39,681 nt of DNA, from NCBI GenBank assembly GCA_028874795.1, contig JAPPHT010000037.1:1-39681 (forward strand), in the 5' to 3' direction. Within the stretch, counting starts at the first letter, position 1. Each line of letters starts with the position of its first letter. Positions 1-7,821 of this stretch are shown one piece after another. Source of the DNA: Chloroflexota bacterium. Its GTDB lineage: Bacteria > Chloroflexota > Dehalococcoidia > Lucifugimonadales > Australimonadaceae. The notes under the pieces were generated by a model, which was not told the DNA's origin, ran no database searches, and saw nothing but the letters and a program-made list of their open reading frames with translations. Both the position numbers and the translations under genes were made by a program.

Positions 1-160
1 GAGGTGCTACGAGAGCAGGTGTTGCACTTCGAATGTGAATTCACCTTCCCGCCTGTGCGGGAACGACGGGGCTCCTCACGCTGCGTAGCGCTATTTTCAT
101 GGGAACGACGAGGCTGCAATGGCCCGGTACAATCATCCCCTTGCCAGGAGGATGACCAAG
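1..160. repeat. Leading intergenic stretch with REP-like hairpin
   Basis: No gene can be supported here. One short frame closes with TGA at 36-38 and could be the tail of a gene outside the window, but eleven codons are too few to judge. From about 45 to 72 lies a copy of the commonest hairpin repeat in this window, TTCCCGCCTGTGCGGGAA followed by a CGACGG tail (TGACGG in most copies). A degenerate second copy follows at about 100-116. The repeat reaches almost to the ribosome binding site of thiI. Confidence 0.6.
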
Positions 161-1336
161 GTGCAGCAGCCGCGTGACGTGCTCGTCCGGTTCCATGAGA
201 TCGGGCTGAAGGGCAAGAACCAGCCGATGTTCGTGCGACGCCTCGTCGAGAACCTCGAGCGGGCGACCGTCGGGCTCGGCGTCGAGCGCGTGTGGGCAAC
301 GCGCATGCTGGTGCGGATGCGGCTGGCGCCTGAGGCGGACTGGGACGCCGTCCGCGCCCGCACCGCCACTGTCTTCGGCGCGGTCAAGTTCAGCCTCGCG
401 GCCCGCACCGAGCCCGACTACGACCACATCTCCGCCCTGCTCGGCGAGACCGCGAGCGCACGCATCTTCTCGACCTTCCGCATCTCCGCGAACCGCACGG
501 ACAAGACGTTCACTCTCACCTCCCACGACCTCAACGTCCGGCTCGGCGACGAAATACGCGAGGCCACGGGCGCGCGCGTCGACCTCTCGCACCCGGAGGC
601 CGACTTCCGTGTGGTGGTCGGGCGCGACGACGCCTTCGTGTACGCGGACGACAACCGGGGCGCGGGCGGCCTGCCCGTCGGCACCGGCGGGAAAGTCGCG
701 GTGATGATGTCGGGAGGGATCGACTCGCCGGTCGCGGCGTGGCGGATGATGCGGCGGGGCTGCAAGGCGGTGCTCGTGCACTTCCACGCCTTCCCGCTCG
801 TCGAGGGACGCTCGCGCGACAAGGCGAAGGAGCTGGCGGAGTTACTGAACGCGTGGCAGTACGACACGCGCCTGCACCTCGTGCCGTTCGCCGACGTGCA
901 GCGGCGCGTGATCCTGGAGGTGCCCGGTCCGCTGCGCGTCATCGCGTACCGACGCTTCATGGTGCGCATCGCGGAGGCGATCGCCGCGCGGGAGGGCGCG
1001 CAGGCGCTCGTCACCGGCGAGAGCCTAGGGCAGGTGGGCTCGCAGACGCTCCGCAACATCGCGACCGTGGACGAGGCTGCGTCGATGCCCATTTTCCGCC
1101 CGCTGGTGGGCCTCGACAAGAGCGAGATCATCGACCAGGCGCAGGCCATCGGCACGTACGAGACGTCTATCCTGCCGGACGAGGACTGCTGCACGCTGTT
1201 CGTCCCGCGCTCCCCTGCTACCGCCGTCAAGCCGGACCAGATCGCTGAGTGCGAGGCGCGGCTGGACGTGAGCGCACTCGTGGCGGAGGCCGCGGCAGCG
1301 GCCGAAGTGTTCGAGTACCACGCGCCGAGGGCTTAG
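161..1336 (+). CDS. thiI: tRNA 4-thiouridine synthase ThiI
   Basis: Predicted ThiI, the cytoplasmic enzyme that adenylates uridine 8 of tRNA and inserts sulfur. An N-terminal ferredoxin-like/THUMP RNA-binding part covers roughly residues 1-165, with the early motif RFHEIGLKGKNQ. The PP-loop ATPase motif SGGIDS lies near residues 184-189. A Cys-Cys pair (DEDCCTLF) near the C-terminus fits the position of the conserved core-domain cysteine. There is no rhodanese domain after it, so sulfur transfer must follow the short-form route used by many bacteria and archaea. I chose GTG at 161 because AGGAGG at 146-151 sits 9 nt upstream. ATG 119 and ATG 152 are in frame, but the first lies beside repeat DNA and the second directly abuts the AGGAGG. 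The gene is convergent with hicA, 9 bp away. Confidence 0.93.
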   Translation: MQQPRDVLVRFHEIGLKGKNQPMFVRRLVENLERATVGLGVERVWATRMLVRMRLAPEADWDAVRARTATVFGAVKFSLAARTEPDYDHISALLGETASARIFSTFRISANRTDKTFTLTSHDLNVRLGDEIREATGARVDLSHPEADFRVVVGRDDAFVYADDNRGAGGLPVGTGGKVAVMMSGGIDSPVAAWRMMRRGCKAVLVHFHAFPLVEGRSRDKAKELAELLNAWQYDTRLHLVPFADVQRRVILEVPGPLRVIAYRRFMVRIAEAIAAREGAQALVTGESLGQVGSQTLRNIATVDEAASMPIFRPLVGLDKSEIIDQAQAIGTYETSILPDEDCCTLFVPRSPATAVKPDQIAECEARLDVSALVAEAAAAAEVFEYHAPRA

Positions 1337-1345
1337 CGCAACGAG

Positions 1346-1555
1346 CTATGCGCCGTCCAGTTCCTCTTTGGAGATACCCAGGTTGCCGATGATCCTGAGA
1401 AGCGTTCCCTGTCTCAGATCTCGATTGCCGTGGCGCGGTATAGGCGACGTGGCACCCGTTCTGTCGTTCGCCCATATCTCATGGCTGCCACGCGCCTGAC
1501 GAACAAAGACGCAGCCCAGTCTTCGCAATTTGCGAGTGAGTTCCCCATAGGTCAA
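1346..1555 (-). CDS. hicA: HicA-family mRNA interferase toxin
   Basis: A 69-residue protein with the HicA double-stranded-RNA-binding fold pattern: an N-terminal helix (ELTRKLRRLG), the catalytic histidine motif GSHEIW (His25), and the C-terminal IPRHGNRDLRQGTLL segment followed by IIGNLGIS. HicA toxins cleave mRNA and are neutralised by HicB. The start codon overlaps the hicB stop by 4 bp, so the two are translationally coupled with the antitoxin first. The protein is full length with the catalytic His intact, so it is probably functional. Confidence 0.9.
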   Translation of the reverse strand: MTYGELTRKLRRLGCVFVRQARGSHEIWANDRTGATSPIPRHGNRDLRQGTLLRIIGNLGISKEELDGA

Positions 1556-1830
1556 ACGGATACCTCAAGCACCTGGGGCATGGAGGACAGGGCGGCATCC
1601 GTCTCCAATGGCGCTATACCCGGAGGCAAGGCATACCCACGCTCCTCGTAGGTGCGGATGGTCTCCACCACAACGCTTTCAAGGGTGGCGAGGGTCTCGT
1701 CCGGGGTGCCGCCCCAGGCGACGCAGTTGGGGAAGGCGGGTACCTCCGCCATGTACATGTCCGGTTCCGTCGACTCCGCCGGAGAATACAGGGCGCAGAG
1801 CAACCGGTAACGTTTCACTTCGGTAGTCAT
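1552..1830 (-). CDS. hicB: HicB-family antitoxin
   Basis: A 92-residue HicB-like protein. The partial RNase-H-like fold is seen in MYMAEVPAFPNCVAWGGTPD followed by a helix ending EERGYALPP, the family pattern YxAxVPxxPxCxxxGxTxxEA. It stops soon after this, so there is no room for a large C-terminal DNA-binding domain. I chose ATG 1830 because GAGG lies 7 nt upstream; ATG 1845 in frame is an alternative. It heads a two-gene unit with hicA and a sigma-70-like promoter lies just upstream. The pair is the only complete toxin-antitoxin module in the window. Confidence 0.88.
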   Translation of the reverse strand: MTTEVKRYRLLCALYSPAESTEPDMYMAEVPAFPNCVAWGGTPDETLATLESVVVETIRTYEERGYALPPGIAPLETDAALSSMPQVLEVSV

Positions 1831-1848
1831 CACTAGGCCTCGCATAGA

Positions 1849-1877
1849 AGTATCCCCAGTACGCCTGGAACAGTCAA
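1849..1877 (-). promoter_or_regulatory. Predicted promoter of hicBA
   Basis: On the minus strand a TTGACT -35 box (1877-1872) is followed after 17 nt by GATACT (1854-1849). Transcription would start near 1842, about a dozen bases before the hicB ATG, giving a very short leader. Confidence 0.5.
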
Positions 1878-2240
1878 CGCGCGTGGCTCGCTGCGCCGTG
1901 CTTGTGGGCCCTCCCTTTCGCGAGAGTGACGGGGACGCAGGGCTACGAGATTGCGCGCTAAAGCGCGGGCCTTCGCAGCAACGACGGCGCAGGAGGACAC
2001 ACGCAGGCGTGGACACCCACAAGGGACGCCCCTACACCGAACACGACGCACCACTCACCGAGAGCCCTCGCCGCGCGCTGAAGTGCATTACCCTCTCCCG
2101 TAGGAGGGGAGATCATGCACCCGAGAGATGCTTCGACTCCGCCTCCGGCTCCGATCAGCATGACAATCCTTCCCCCGCACCCAACGTTTGACGCGTCATG
2201 CAGCCGGTGATAACAAGCGGGGAGTCTCAATAACCCACGG
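1878..2240. repeat. Repeat-filled intergenic region
   Basis: No gene seen. It holds pieces of several dispersed repeats. One is CACAAGGGACGCCCCTACACC (2018-2038), which recurs near 10485. Another is a CCCTCTCCC/GGAGGGGAGA hairpin around 2090-2112. The third is a CCGAGAGATGCTTCGACTCC ... CAGCATGACA unit at about 2119-2164, which recurs at 22825, 36076 and, as an inverted pair, at 38237-38370. Confidence 0.6.
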
Positions 2241-2250
2241 AGGAACCCCC

Positions 2251-3027
2251 ATGTCACGCGAACTCGACGAAGTCAAACGGGAAGTCGCCATCGCAAACCG
2301 CATCCTGGCGGAGATGGGGCTCGCCACGCACATCCTCGCCTCACTCGGACACGCCAGCCTGCGCGTGCCCAACCAGCCCGACCTCTTCGTGGTGAAGGGA
2401 CGCGGCTATGAGACCGACGCCCTGCACGTCGTCCACCCCGAGGAGATGATCGTCGTCGACATGGACGGCAACTTCGTGGACGGCCCCAAGGGCACCTCGC
2501 AGTGCTACGAGGTCAAGATGCACTCGTGCATCTACCGGGAGCGCCCGGACGTCCTCTCCATCGTCCACACGCACCCCCGCTTCACCAACGTGCTCGGCCT
2601 GAACGACGTGAAGCTCAAGCCCCTCTCCAACGAGGGCCACCAGCTGGTACGAGACGACATCCCCGTCTTCCCGCACTCGAAGCTCATCATCACTGAGGAG
2701 GACGGCATGCAGGTTGTCGACGCCATCGGGAAGAGCGCCGTCCTCCTGCTCCGCGGACACGGCGCCGTGACGACAGGCCGCAGCCTCGAGCAGTCGGTGA
2801 TGAACATGCTGCACCTGGAGGAGCAGTCGCGTCTCAACTGGATCGCGCTCGCCGCGTTCGGACCGGACTACAAGGGCACTCCCCCGGAGGACATGGACGA
2901 GTTCGCCGCAGGCCAGGCCGCGATGCGGGAGGCGCCGCACCTTGCGCGGCCGCTCGCGAACATGCCGCCCATCCTGGTCGGTGGCGTCTGGAAGTACTAC
3001 ACGGAGCTTGTCAGCAAGGACCTGTAG
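2251..3027 (+). CDS. Class II aldolase/adducin family protein
   Basis: A 258-residue cytoplasmic protein of the class II aldolase fold. These Zn-dependent enzymes cleave or decarboxylate small hydroxy-acid or sugar-phosphate substrates. Metal ligands are visible as VHTHPRF (His106, His108) and LLLRGHGAV (His170), with a candidate acid/base Glu87 in SQCYEVKMH. Length is normal. ATG 2251 has GGAGG just upstream; the frame is open further back (2188) but without a ribosome site. It could be an L-fuculose-phosphate-aldolase-like enzyme or a decarboxylase of aromatic acids; the substrate cannot be read from sequence. No sugar kinase or isomerase lies next to it, so it stands alone. Confidence 0.85.
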   Translation: MSRELDEVKREVAIANRILAEMGLATHILASLGHASLRVPNQPDLFVVKGRGYETDALHVVHPEEMIVVDMDGNFVDGPKGTSQCYEVKMHSCIYRERPDVLSIVHTHPRFTNVLGLNDVKLKPLSNEGHQLVRDDIPVFPHSKLIITEEDGMQVVDAIGKSAVLLLRGHGAVTTGRSLEQSVMNMLHLEEQSRLNWIALAAFGPDYKGTPPEDMDEFAAGQAAMREAPHLARPLANMPPILVGGVWKYYTELVSKDL

Positions 3028-3068
3028 CGCGCGGCAGCGGCGGCGTCCTCGCGGACGCTCAGGCGTGA

Positions 3069-3097
3069 TTGAGCGTCCGCCTGTAAGGATGTAAGAT
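3069..3097 (+). promoter_or_regulatory. Predicted promoter of the AbrB/MazE-like gene
   Basis: TTGAGC (3069-3074) and TAAGAT (3092-3097) are separated by exactly 17 nt. Transcription would start near 3104, inside the palindrome described in the next entry. Confidence 0.55.
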
Positions 3098-3122
3098 CTC
3101 CTTGTATCCTTACTACAAGGAG
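3083..3122. promoter_or_regulatory. Two interlocking inverted repeats over promoter and ribosome site
   Basis: A perfect 9-bp inverted repeat, CTCCTTGTA (3098-3106) and TACAAGGAG (3114-3122), has a 7-nt centre. Its right arm contains the ribosome binding site of the gene at 3128. A second inverted repeat, GTAAGGAT (3083-3090) and ATCCTTAC (3106-3113), uses that centre as its right arm. They overlap the -10 box and predicted start site, the classic place for an autorepressor operator. AbrB/MazE-type antitoxins commonly repress their own promoters, so the gene product is the likely ligand (inference). Confidence 0.6.
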
Positions 3123-3127
3123 TCGCC

Positions 3128-3466
3128 ATGCTCGCCAAGCTGACCTCCAAGAACCAGATAACCCTGCCAAAGGCGATCATCTCCGCTTTCAAGGGCACGG
3201 AGTACTTTGACGTCACCCAGGAGGAAGGGCGCATCGTGCTCGCGCCGATGCGGGTGACCCCAGCCAAGACCTGGTCGCTCGCCGACGCCGAGGCTTACGT
3301 GGAGAAGATGAGGCGGTTGCGGATGCCGCTGGACACCACCGATCCGGAGGTCTGGCTGGAGCGCATGAACACCGACCGGTCCGAGGCCATCTGGGAGAAA
3401 ATGGACCGGCTTGGCATCACCGAGCAGGACATCGCTGACGCGATCGAGTGGGCGCGGCGAGGTTGA
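3128..3466 (+). CDS. AbrB/MazE-type swapped-hairpin antitoxin-like DNA-binding protein
   Basis: A 112-residue protein whose first 45 residues form an AbrB/SpoVT beta-hairpin DNA-binding domain (LTSKNQITLPKAI, then EEGRIVLAPM). The rest is helical and acidic, as in antitoxins that hold a PIN-domain toxin. AAGGAG lies 5 nt before the ATG. No toxin follows: after the stop at 3466 there is only repeat DNA to 3854. So this is either a lone antitoxin, an independent regulator, or what remains of a module whose toxin was lost. The palindromes upstream support autoregulation. Confidence 0.82.
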   Translation: MLAKLTSKNQITLPKAIISAFKGTEYFDVTQEEGRIVLAPMRVTPAKTWSLADAEAYVEKMRRLRMPLDTTDPEVWLERMNTDRSEAIWEKMDRLGITEQDIADAIEWARRG

Positions 3467-3854
3467 TGGCCCCGCTATACTTGCGCTCCATGAGCGACCT
3501 TCGCATAACTCTCATCGCACCCCACACTCCGCCGATTCACCCTCTCCCTAACCCTCTCCCCTCCAGAGAGAGGGGATCAGGCGCCCGACTCCCCCACCTC
3601 CGCAGGGCCCTCACCCTAACCCTCTCCCTCAGGAGAGGGGACCAAACCACCTCACCCCACCGGTTCAGCCCCATCCCCGCATCACGTGCGGGGCAGGCTC
3701 TAACCTTACGCGTGCCCACGCCGTGTGCGTTGTCCGGCGCACGTGCAACCTATCGGTTGCTTGGGATTCCCGCCGGTGCGGGAATGACGAGGACTGCGTC
3801 CCCGTTTGCAAGGGGCGAGGTTCCTGCCTCCGCAGGAACGACGGGGGCTGCGCC
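3467..3854. repeat. Intergenic repeat cluster
   Basis: No gene supported. Two CCTCTCCC/GGAGAGGGG hairpins (about 3541-3573 and 3608-3641) are followed by the CCCCGCATCACGTGCGGGG unit with tail CAGGCTCTAACC (about 3674-3704). Two REP-like hairpins come next: GATTCCCGCCGGTGCGGGAATGACG near 3766-3790 and GTTCCTGCCTCCGCAGGAACGACGG near 3820-3844. The last one abuts the start of the next gene, so it may influence its translation. Confidence 0.65.
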
Positions 3855-4643
3855 ATGAGCGAGAAGGTACTCGTCGGGGTGGAGGATGGGGTCGGGACGA
3901 TCACGCTGAACCGGCCCGGCCAGCACAACGCCATCGACTTTGAGATGTGGGGGCTGCTGCGGGACGCGGCGTTGCGGCTCGGGGCGGACGACGGAGTGCG
4001 CGTCGTCATCCTGACCGGCGCGGGGGAGAAGGCGTTCTCGGCGGGCGCGGACATCAAGGACTTTCCGGCGCACCGCAGCAACAGCGGCCTCGCCCGTGCG
4101 TACGCGGAGGCGTTCGAGGGCGCGCTCGACGCCATCGAGCAGATGCCGAAGCCGGTCATCTGCATGATCCGCGGGATCTGTGTCGGCGGGGGCTGCGAGC
4201 TGTCGATGGCCGCCGACCTGCGCATCGCGGCGACGGGAAGCACGTTCGGCGTGCCGGTCGCGAAGATCGGAGTGTTGGTGGGCTACAACGAGATGCGGCG
4301 GCTCTTACACCTCGTAGGACCCGGACACGCCGCCAACCTCCTGCTGACGGCCCGTCGCATCGATGAGCAGGAGGCGCTGCGCATCGGCCTGCTCACCGAA
4401 GTCGTCCCAGCCGACCGTCTGGTCGAGCACACCTATGGCCTGGCAAGGGAGATGACGACCTACGCCCCGCTTTCACAGTCCGCCCACAAGCGCATCGTTC
4501 GCACTGTTCTCGCGAATCCCAGTCTCACAGCCCTCACCGACGAGGAGCGTGAATTGCCGCTCTCGATCTTCGACACGGAGGACGGTCAGGAGGGGTACCG
4601 CGCCTTCATGGAGAAGCGCCCGCCGCGCTTCCAAGGGAGGTAG
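3855..4643 (+). CDS. Enoyl-CoA hydratase/isomerase (crotonase) family protein
   Basis: A 262-residue crotonase-fold protein acting on acyl-CoA thioesters. The first oxyanion-hole segment is FSAGADIKDF (about 61-70) and the second is CVGGGCEL (109-116), whose Glu115 matches the first catalytic Glu of enoyl-CoA hydratase. The second family Glu, normally in a PE motif, is replaced: the sequence reads GVPVAKIG (Val135). It may therefore be an isomerase, hydrolase or other crotonase rather than a true hydratase. ATG 3855 follows repeat DNA with no strong ribosome site. The stop lies 4 nt before the CoA transferase gene, so the two are probably co-transcribed and act on one CoA-dependent pathway. 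Confidence 0.88.
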   Translation: MSEKVLVGVEDGVGTITLNRPGQHNAIDFEMWGLLRDAALRLGADDGVRVVILTGAGEKAFSAGADIKDFPAHRSNSGLARAYAEAFEGALDAIEQMPKPVICMIRGICVGGGCELSMAADLRIAATGSTFGVPVAKIGVLVGYNEMRRLLHLVGPGHAANLLLTARRIDEQEALRIGLLTEVVPADRLVEHTYGLAREMTTYAPLSQSAHKRIVRTVLANPSLTALTDEERELPLSIFDTEDGQEGYRAFMEKRPPRFQGR

Positions 4644-4647
4644 GGTG

Positions 4648-5829
4648 ATGCCTCCGATGCCGCTGGAGGGCGTGACTGTCCTCGACTGCACGCAGGTCAT
4701 GGCCGGGCCCTTCTGCACGATGCTCCTCGCCGACATGGGCGCGGACGTCATCAAGGTCGAGAAGCCCGGCGGCGACGACTCGCGGCGCATGGGGCCGCCG
4801 TTCATCAACGGCGAGTCCGCGGCGTTCATGGGCATCAACCGCAACAAGCGGAGCATCGTCCTCGACCTCCGCAACGAGGTCGACCGCAGCGTCTTCCGGC
4901 GCATCGCCGCGCAGGCGGACGTCGTCGCCGAGAACTTCAGACCCGGCACGATGGAGCGGCTCGGGCTCGGCCCGGACGTCCTGCGAGCGGAGCACCCGGA
5001 GCTGATCTGGGTGTCCATCTCCGGCTTCGGGCAGACCGGCCCCTACGCCAGCCGCCCCGGTTACGACCTGCTCGCTCAGGGCATGTCCGGCATGATGAGC
5101 GTGACCGGCTACCCGGACTCGCCGCCGGTGAAGGTGAGTATCCCGCTCGCGGACCTGAGCGCCGGGCTGTTCGCCGCCAACGGCGTTCTCGCGGCGTACG
5201 TCCACCGGCTCAAGACCGGCGAGGGGCAGGTCATCGACACGTCACTGCTGGAGGCCGCGATCGCCCTCACCGTCTGGGAGGCCGCCGAGTACTGGGGTTC
5301 CGGCGTGGTGCCCGGCCCCAAGGGGTCGGCGCACCGGCTCGTGGCCCCGTACCAGGCGATGCAGAGCGCCGACGGCTACTTCAACATCGGCGTGGCGAAC
5401 CAGGCGAACTACGAGCGCCTGTGCGCCGCGCTCGAGCGCCCCGACCTCATGACCGACTCCCGCTTCGCCACGAACCCGGACCGCGTCCGCAACTACGAGG
5501 CGCTGGCCGAGGAGATCCAGCGCACGACACGAACCCGCACGTCCGCGGAGTGGCTGTCCGCGTTCGAGCAGGCAGGCGTTCCCGCGGGGCCGATCTACGG
5601 CATGGACGAGGTCTTCGCGAACGAGCACGTCATGGCGCGCGGGATGGTCGTCCCGCTTGAGCACCCGGTGGCGGGTGTCGTCAACAACCTCGGCATCCCG
5701 GTCAAGATGTCGGCGACGCCCGGCCAGGTGCGGCTGCCCGCCCCTACGCTCGGCCAGCACACCGAGGAGATCCTGCGGGAGTTCGGAGTGCCGGACGACG
5801 AGGCGGGGGTAGTCCTGGGGCGTTCATAG
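4648..5829 (+). CDS. CaiB/BaiF family (class III) CoA transferase
   Basis: A 393-residue family III CoA transferase, moving CoA between carboxylic acids. N-terminal landmarks are PLEGVTVLDCTQVMAGP and LLADMGADVIKVEKPGGDD, then RNKRSIVLDL. The motif ISGFGQTGPYASRPGYD holds Asp140 at the position of the catalytic aspartate. GGGAGG (4635-4640) serves ATG 4648; GTG 4645 is also possible. Partner of the crotonase immediately upstream. Such pairs activate and process acids such as carnitine, formate/oxalate or C4-C5 dicarboxylates; the substrate is unknown here. Confidence 0.92.
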   Translation: MPPMPLEGVTVLDCTQVMAGPFCTMLLADMGADVIKVEKPGGDDSRRMGPPFINGESAAFMGINRNKRSIVLDLRNEVDRSVFRRIAAQADVVAENFRPGTMERLGLGPDVLRAEHPELIWVSISGFGQTGPYASRPGYDLLAQGMSGMMSVTGYPDSPPVKVSIPLADLSAGLFAANGVLAAYVHRLKTGEGQVIDTSLLEAAIALTVWEAAEYWGSGVVPGPKGSAHRLVAPYQAMQSADGYFNIGVANQANYERLCAALERPDLMTDSRFATNPDRVRNYEALAEEIQRTTRTRTSAEWLSAFEQAGVPAGPIYGMDEVFANEHVMARGMVVPLEHPVAGVVNNLGIPVKMSATPGQVRLPAPTLGQHTEEILREFGVPDDEAGVVLGRS

Positions 5830-6077
5830 GTTCCGCCCTCACCGGCCGCCCTTCGGGCGGCGACCTCTCCTCTCAGGAGGGATGCGAGGTTCCTGCCTCC
5901 GCAGGAGTGACGGGGTGCCGGGCGGGAATGACGGGCGCCGGGCGAAGTTCCCGTCTGCGCAAAAGTGGCGAATTGATACCTCATTTGAGACTCTGCCGGG
6001 AAACCGGCATCGGTTAACATTGCACGGTTCACACGGGAGGTGTGCAGTTGCCATCGCAAACCAGCCGCAAGAAGCCG
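5830..6077. repeat. Hairpin repeats downstream of the CoA transferase
   Basis: A strong hairpin GCCGCCC-TTC-GGGCGGC (5845-5861) begins 15 nt after the stop. It has no T-tract, so it may end or protect the transcript but is not a standard terminator. It is followed by a CCTCTCC/GGAGG arm and REP-like units near 5889-5913 and 5919-5970 (the latter degenerate). The last hundred bases before the lipoprotein gene contain no recognised element. Confidence 0.5.
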
Positions 6078-7821
6078 ATGACGGACCCGACAAGACCGAC
6101 GTACCGACGGATGACGGATATCGTGAGCAAGCCGTTGCTGCTCCTGGCCCTGGCCCGCCCTGGCGGCATTGGCGCTCGCCTGCAGCGCTGAACCCACCGC
6201 GACGCCGGTACCGACCGCCACCCCTGTGCCGGCGCCTACGGCCACCCCGACACCGGAGCCCGCTCAGTCTGACGAAGACCTGACCCGTGCCTTCGTAACA
6301 AAGGCCATTGACTACTACGGAACGAACGGGCTGGACGCCACTGTCGAGTTCTACAGGTCCGCGGCGAGCATCGAAGACGGCAGAATGCTGATCCTCATAG
6401 ACGAGGCCGAAAGCCTGCTGCTGGTCTACCAGCCAATACCAGCTTTGGTGGGCCAATATGTCGGCCCGGGTTCGCGATTCGCGTTCGGCGGGTTGATCGA
6501 CCTTGCCACCGAAAGTGGTGGAGGTGGTGGCTGGGTCACGACCCGGGGCATCAACCCGGCTACCAAGCAGGAAGAGCCGCGGCGGGTCCTCGCCGTCCTG
6601 CACGACGGTCTCGTGTTCTCCGCCAGCCATTCGGCCCTCGTGGAAGACATCGCGGACTCAACCCAGGAGTACGTGACCAAAGCCATAGACAGGTACAACA
6701 GCGAGGGCCTCGATGCGGTCATCGCTCACTACAACAGCCAGGACAGCCTGGACGGGCAGTTCTACCTGTTCCTCATCGGAGCGGACGACCTCTACCTGGC
6801 CCACCCCATCTTCCCTCACCTCATCGGCACCGACATCAAGGACGTGGTCGGCTCCGACGGTCAGGAGTTGGGTGAAGAGATAGCCCAAGCCACCGGGGAA
6901 GGCGCGTGGGTCGAGTACCTGTGGCCTCATCCGGTCTCCCGAAGGGAACAGCAGAAGGTCACCTGGGCTATCCGGCACGACGGGCTGATATTCGCCTCCG
7001 GCTACTACGCAGGCGAGCCCGAAACAGCCGACCCGGCCTGGCGTGACGCCGACCCCATGGAGTACACGGTCGAGTTCGTGGAGCGGGCCATAGAGCGCTA
7101 CGAGCGCGACGGTCTGGACGCGATGCTCAACTACTACAACAGCGTTGCCAGCTTCGAGGGCGAGTGGTACCTGTTCGCCACCGACGACTCCGACATCTAC
7201 CACGTGCACCCGCTGCTGCCGCATCTCATAGGGACGGACATCAAGGACGTGGTCGGCTCCGACGGCTACGAGCTGGGCAAGGAGCTGGCCCGGGCCACCG
7301 AGGAGGGAGTCTGGGTGGAGTACCTGTGGCCCCACCCGGTAACGCTCAAGGAGGTCCCCAAGGTGGGGTACGCGGTGAGGCGGGACGGGATGCTCTTCGC
7401 GTCCGGCTACTACGTGCGCGCCCAAGACCCCGCGGGCCGGACCGTCGACTACGTGCAGGAGGCCATCGACTACTACGAGGCCAACGGGCAGGACGCTACG
7501 GTCAGCCACTACAGCAGCGAGGGCAGCTTCGACGGCCAGTGGAACCTGACCCTGACCGATGAGAACGACATCCTCCTGACCTCTCCCCTCGCCCAACACC
7601 TCGTAGGCACCGACCTGAAGGACGTCGGCGCGGGCAGGATCCGGAATATCGGCGAAGAGATGGCAGCGGCCACGGAGGACGGCACCTGGATCAGCTTCGT
7701 CTTCCCCAACACGAGGTCTTCGGAGACCCTGTACGCTCACACGTGGGCCGTGCGCCACGACGGGCTGCTCTTCACGTCGCGCTACTACGACGACCAGCCC
7801 GGCGATCCCGCGACGCCCTAG
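6078..7821 (+). pseudogene. Lipoprotein with four tandem Cache-like sensor domains, frameshifted in its signal peptide
   Basis: The long frame from TTG 6169 encodes a lipobox (LALAC), a Thr/Pro-rich linker and four repeats of about 115 residues at roughly 41-156, 166-281, 300-416 and 425-541 (numbered from 6169). Each repeat has the single-Cache layout: a helix like YVxxAIDYYxxxGLDA, a strand such as GQFYLFLIG, an (A/V)HP then HLIGTDIKDVVGSDG, and WVEYLWPHP ending in a DGLIFASGYY-like strand. Cache domains bind small ligands outside the cell. Five residues cannot form a signal peptide. The overlapping frame from ATG 6078 (or ATG 6111, GTG 6123) gives a basic start and SKPLLLLALA; deleting one C in the run 6154-6156 joins both into a perfect lipoprotein signal. 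It is thus one gene with a 1-nt frameshift (mutation, phase variation or assembly error), and the downstream frame is intact. No transmembrane or signalling output domain is present. Confidence 0.75.

Noticed and set aside
3467-3854. Missing PIN-domain toxin for the AbrB/MazE-like antitoxin
   Set aside because: All frames after 3466 were examined; only repeat translations are found, so no toxin or toxin remnant can be claimed.
5845-5861. Intrinsic terminator after the CoA transferase
   Set aside because: The hairpin is strong but lacks a T-tract and similar hairpins recur as part of dispersed repeats.
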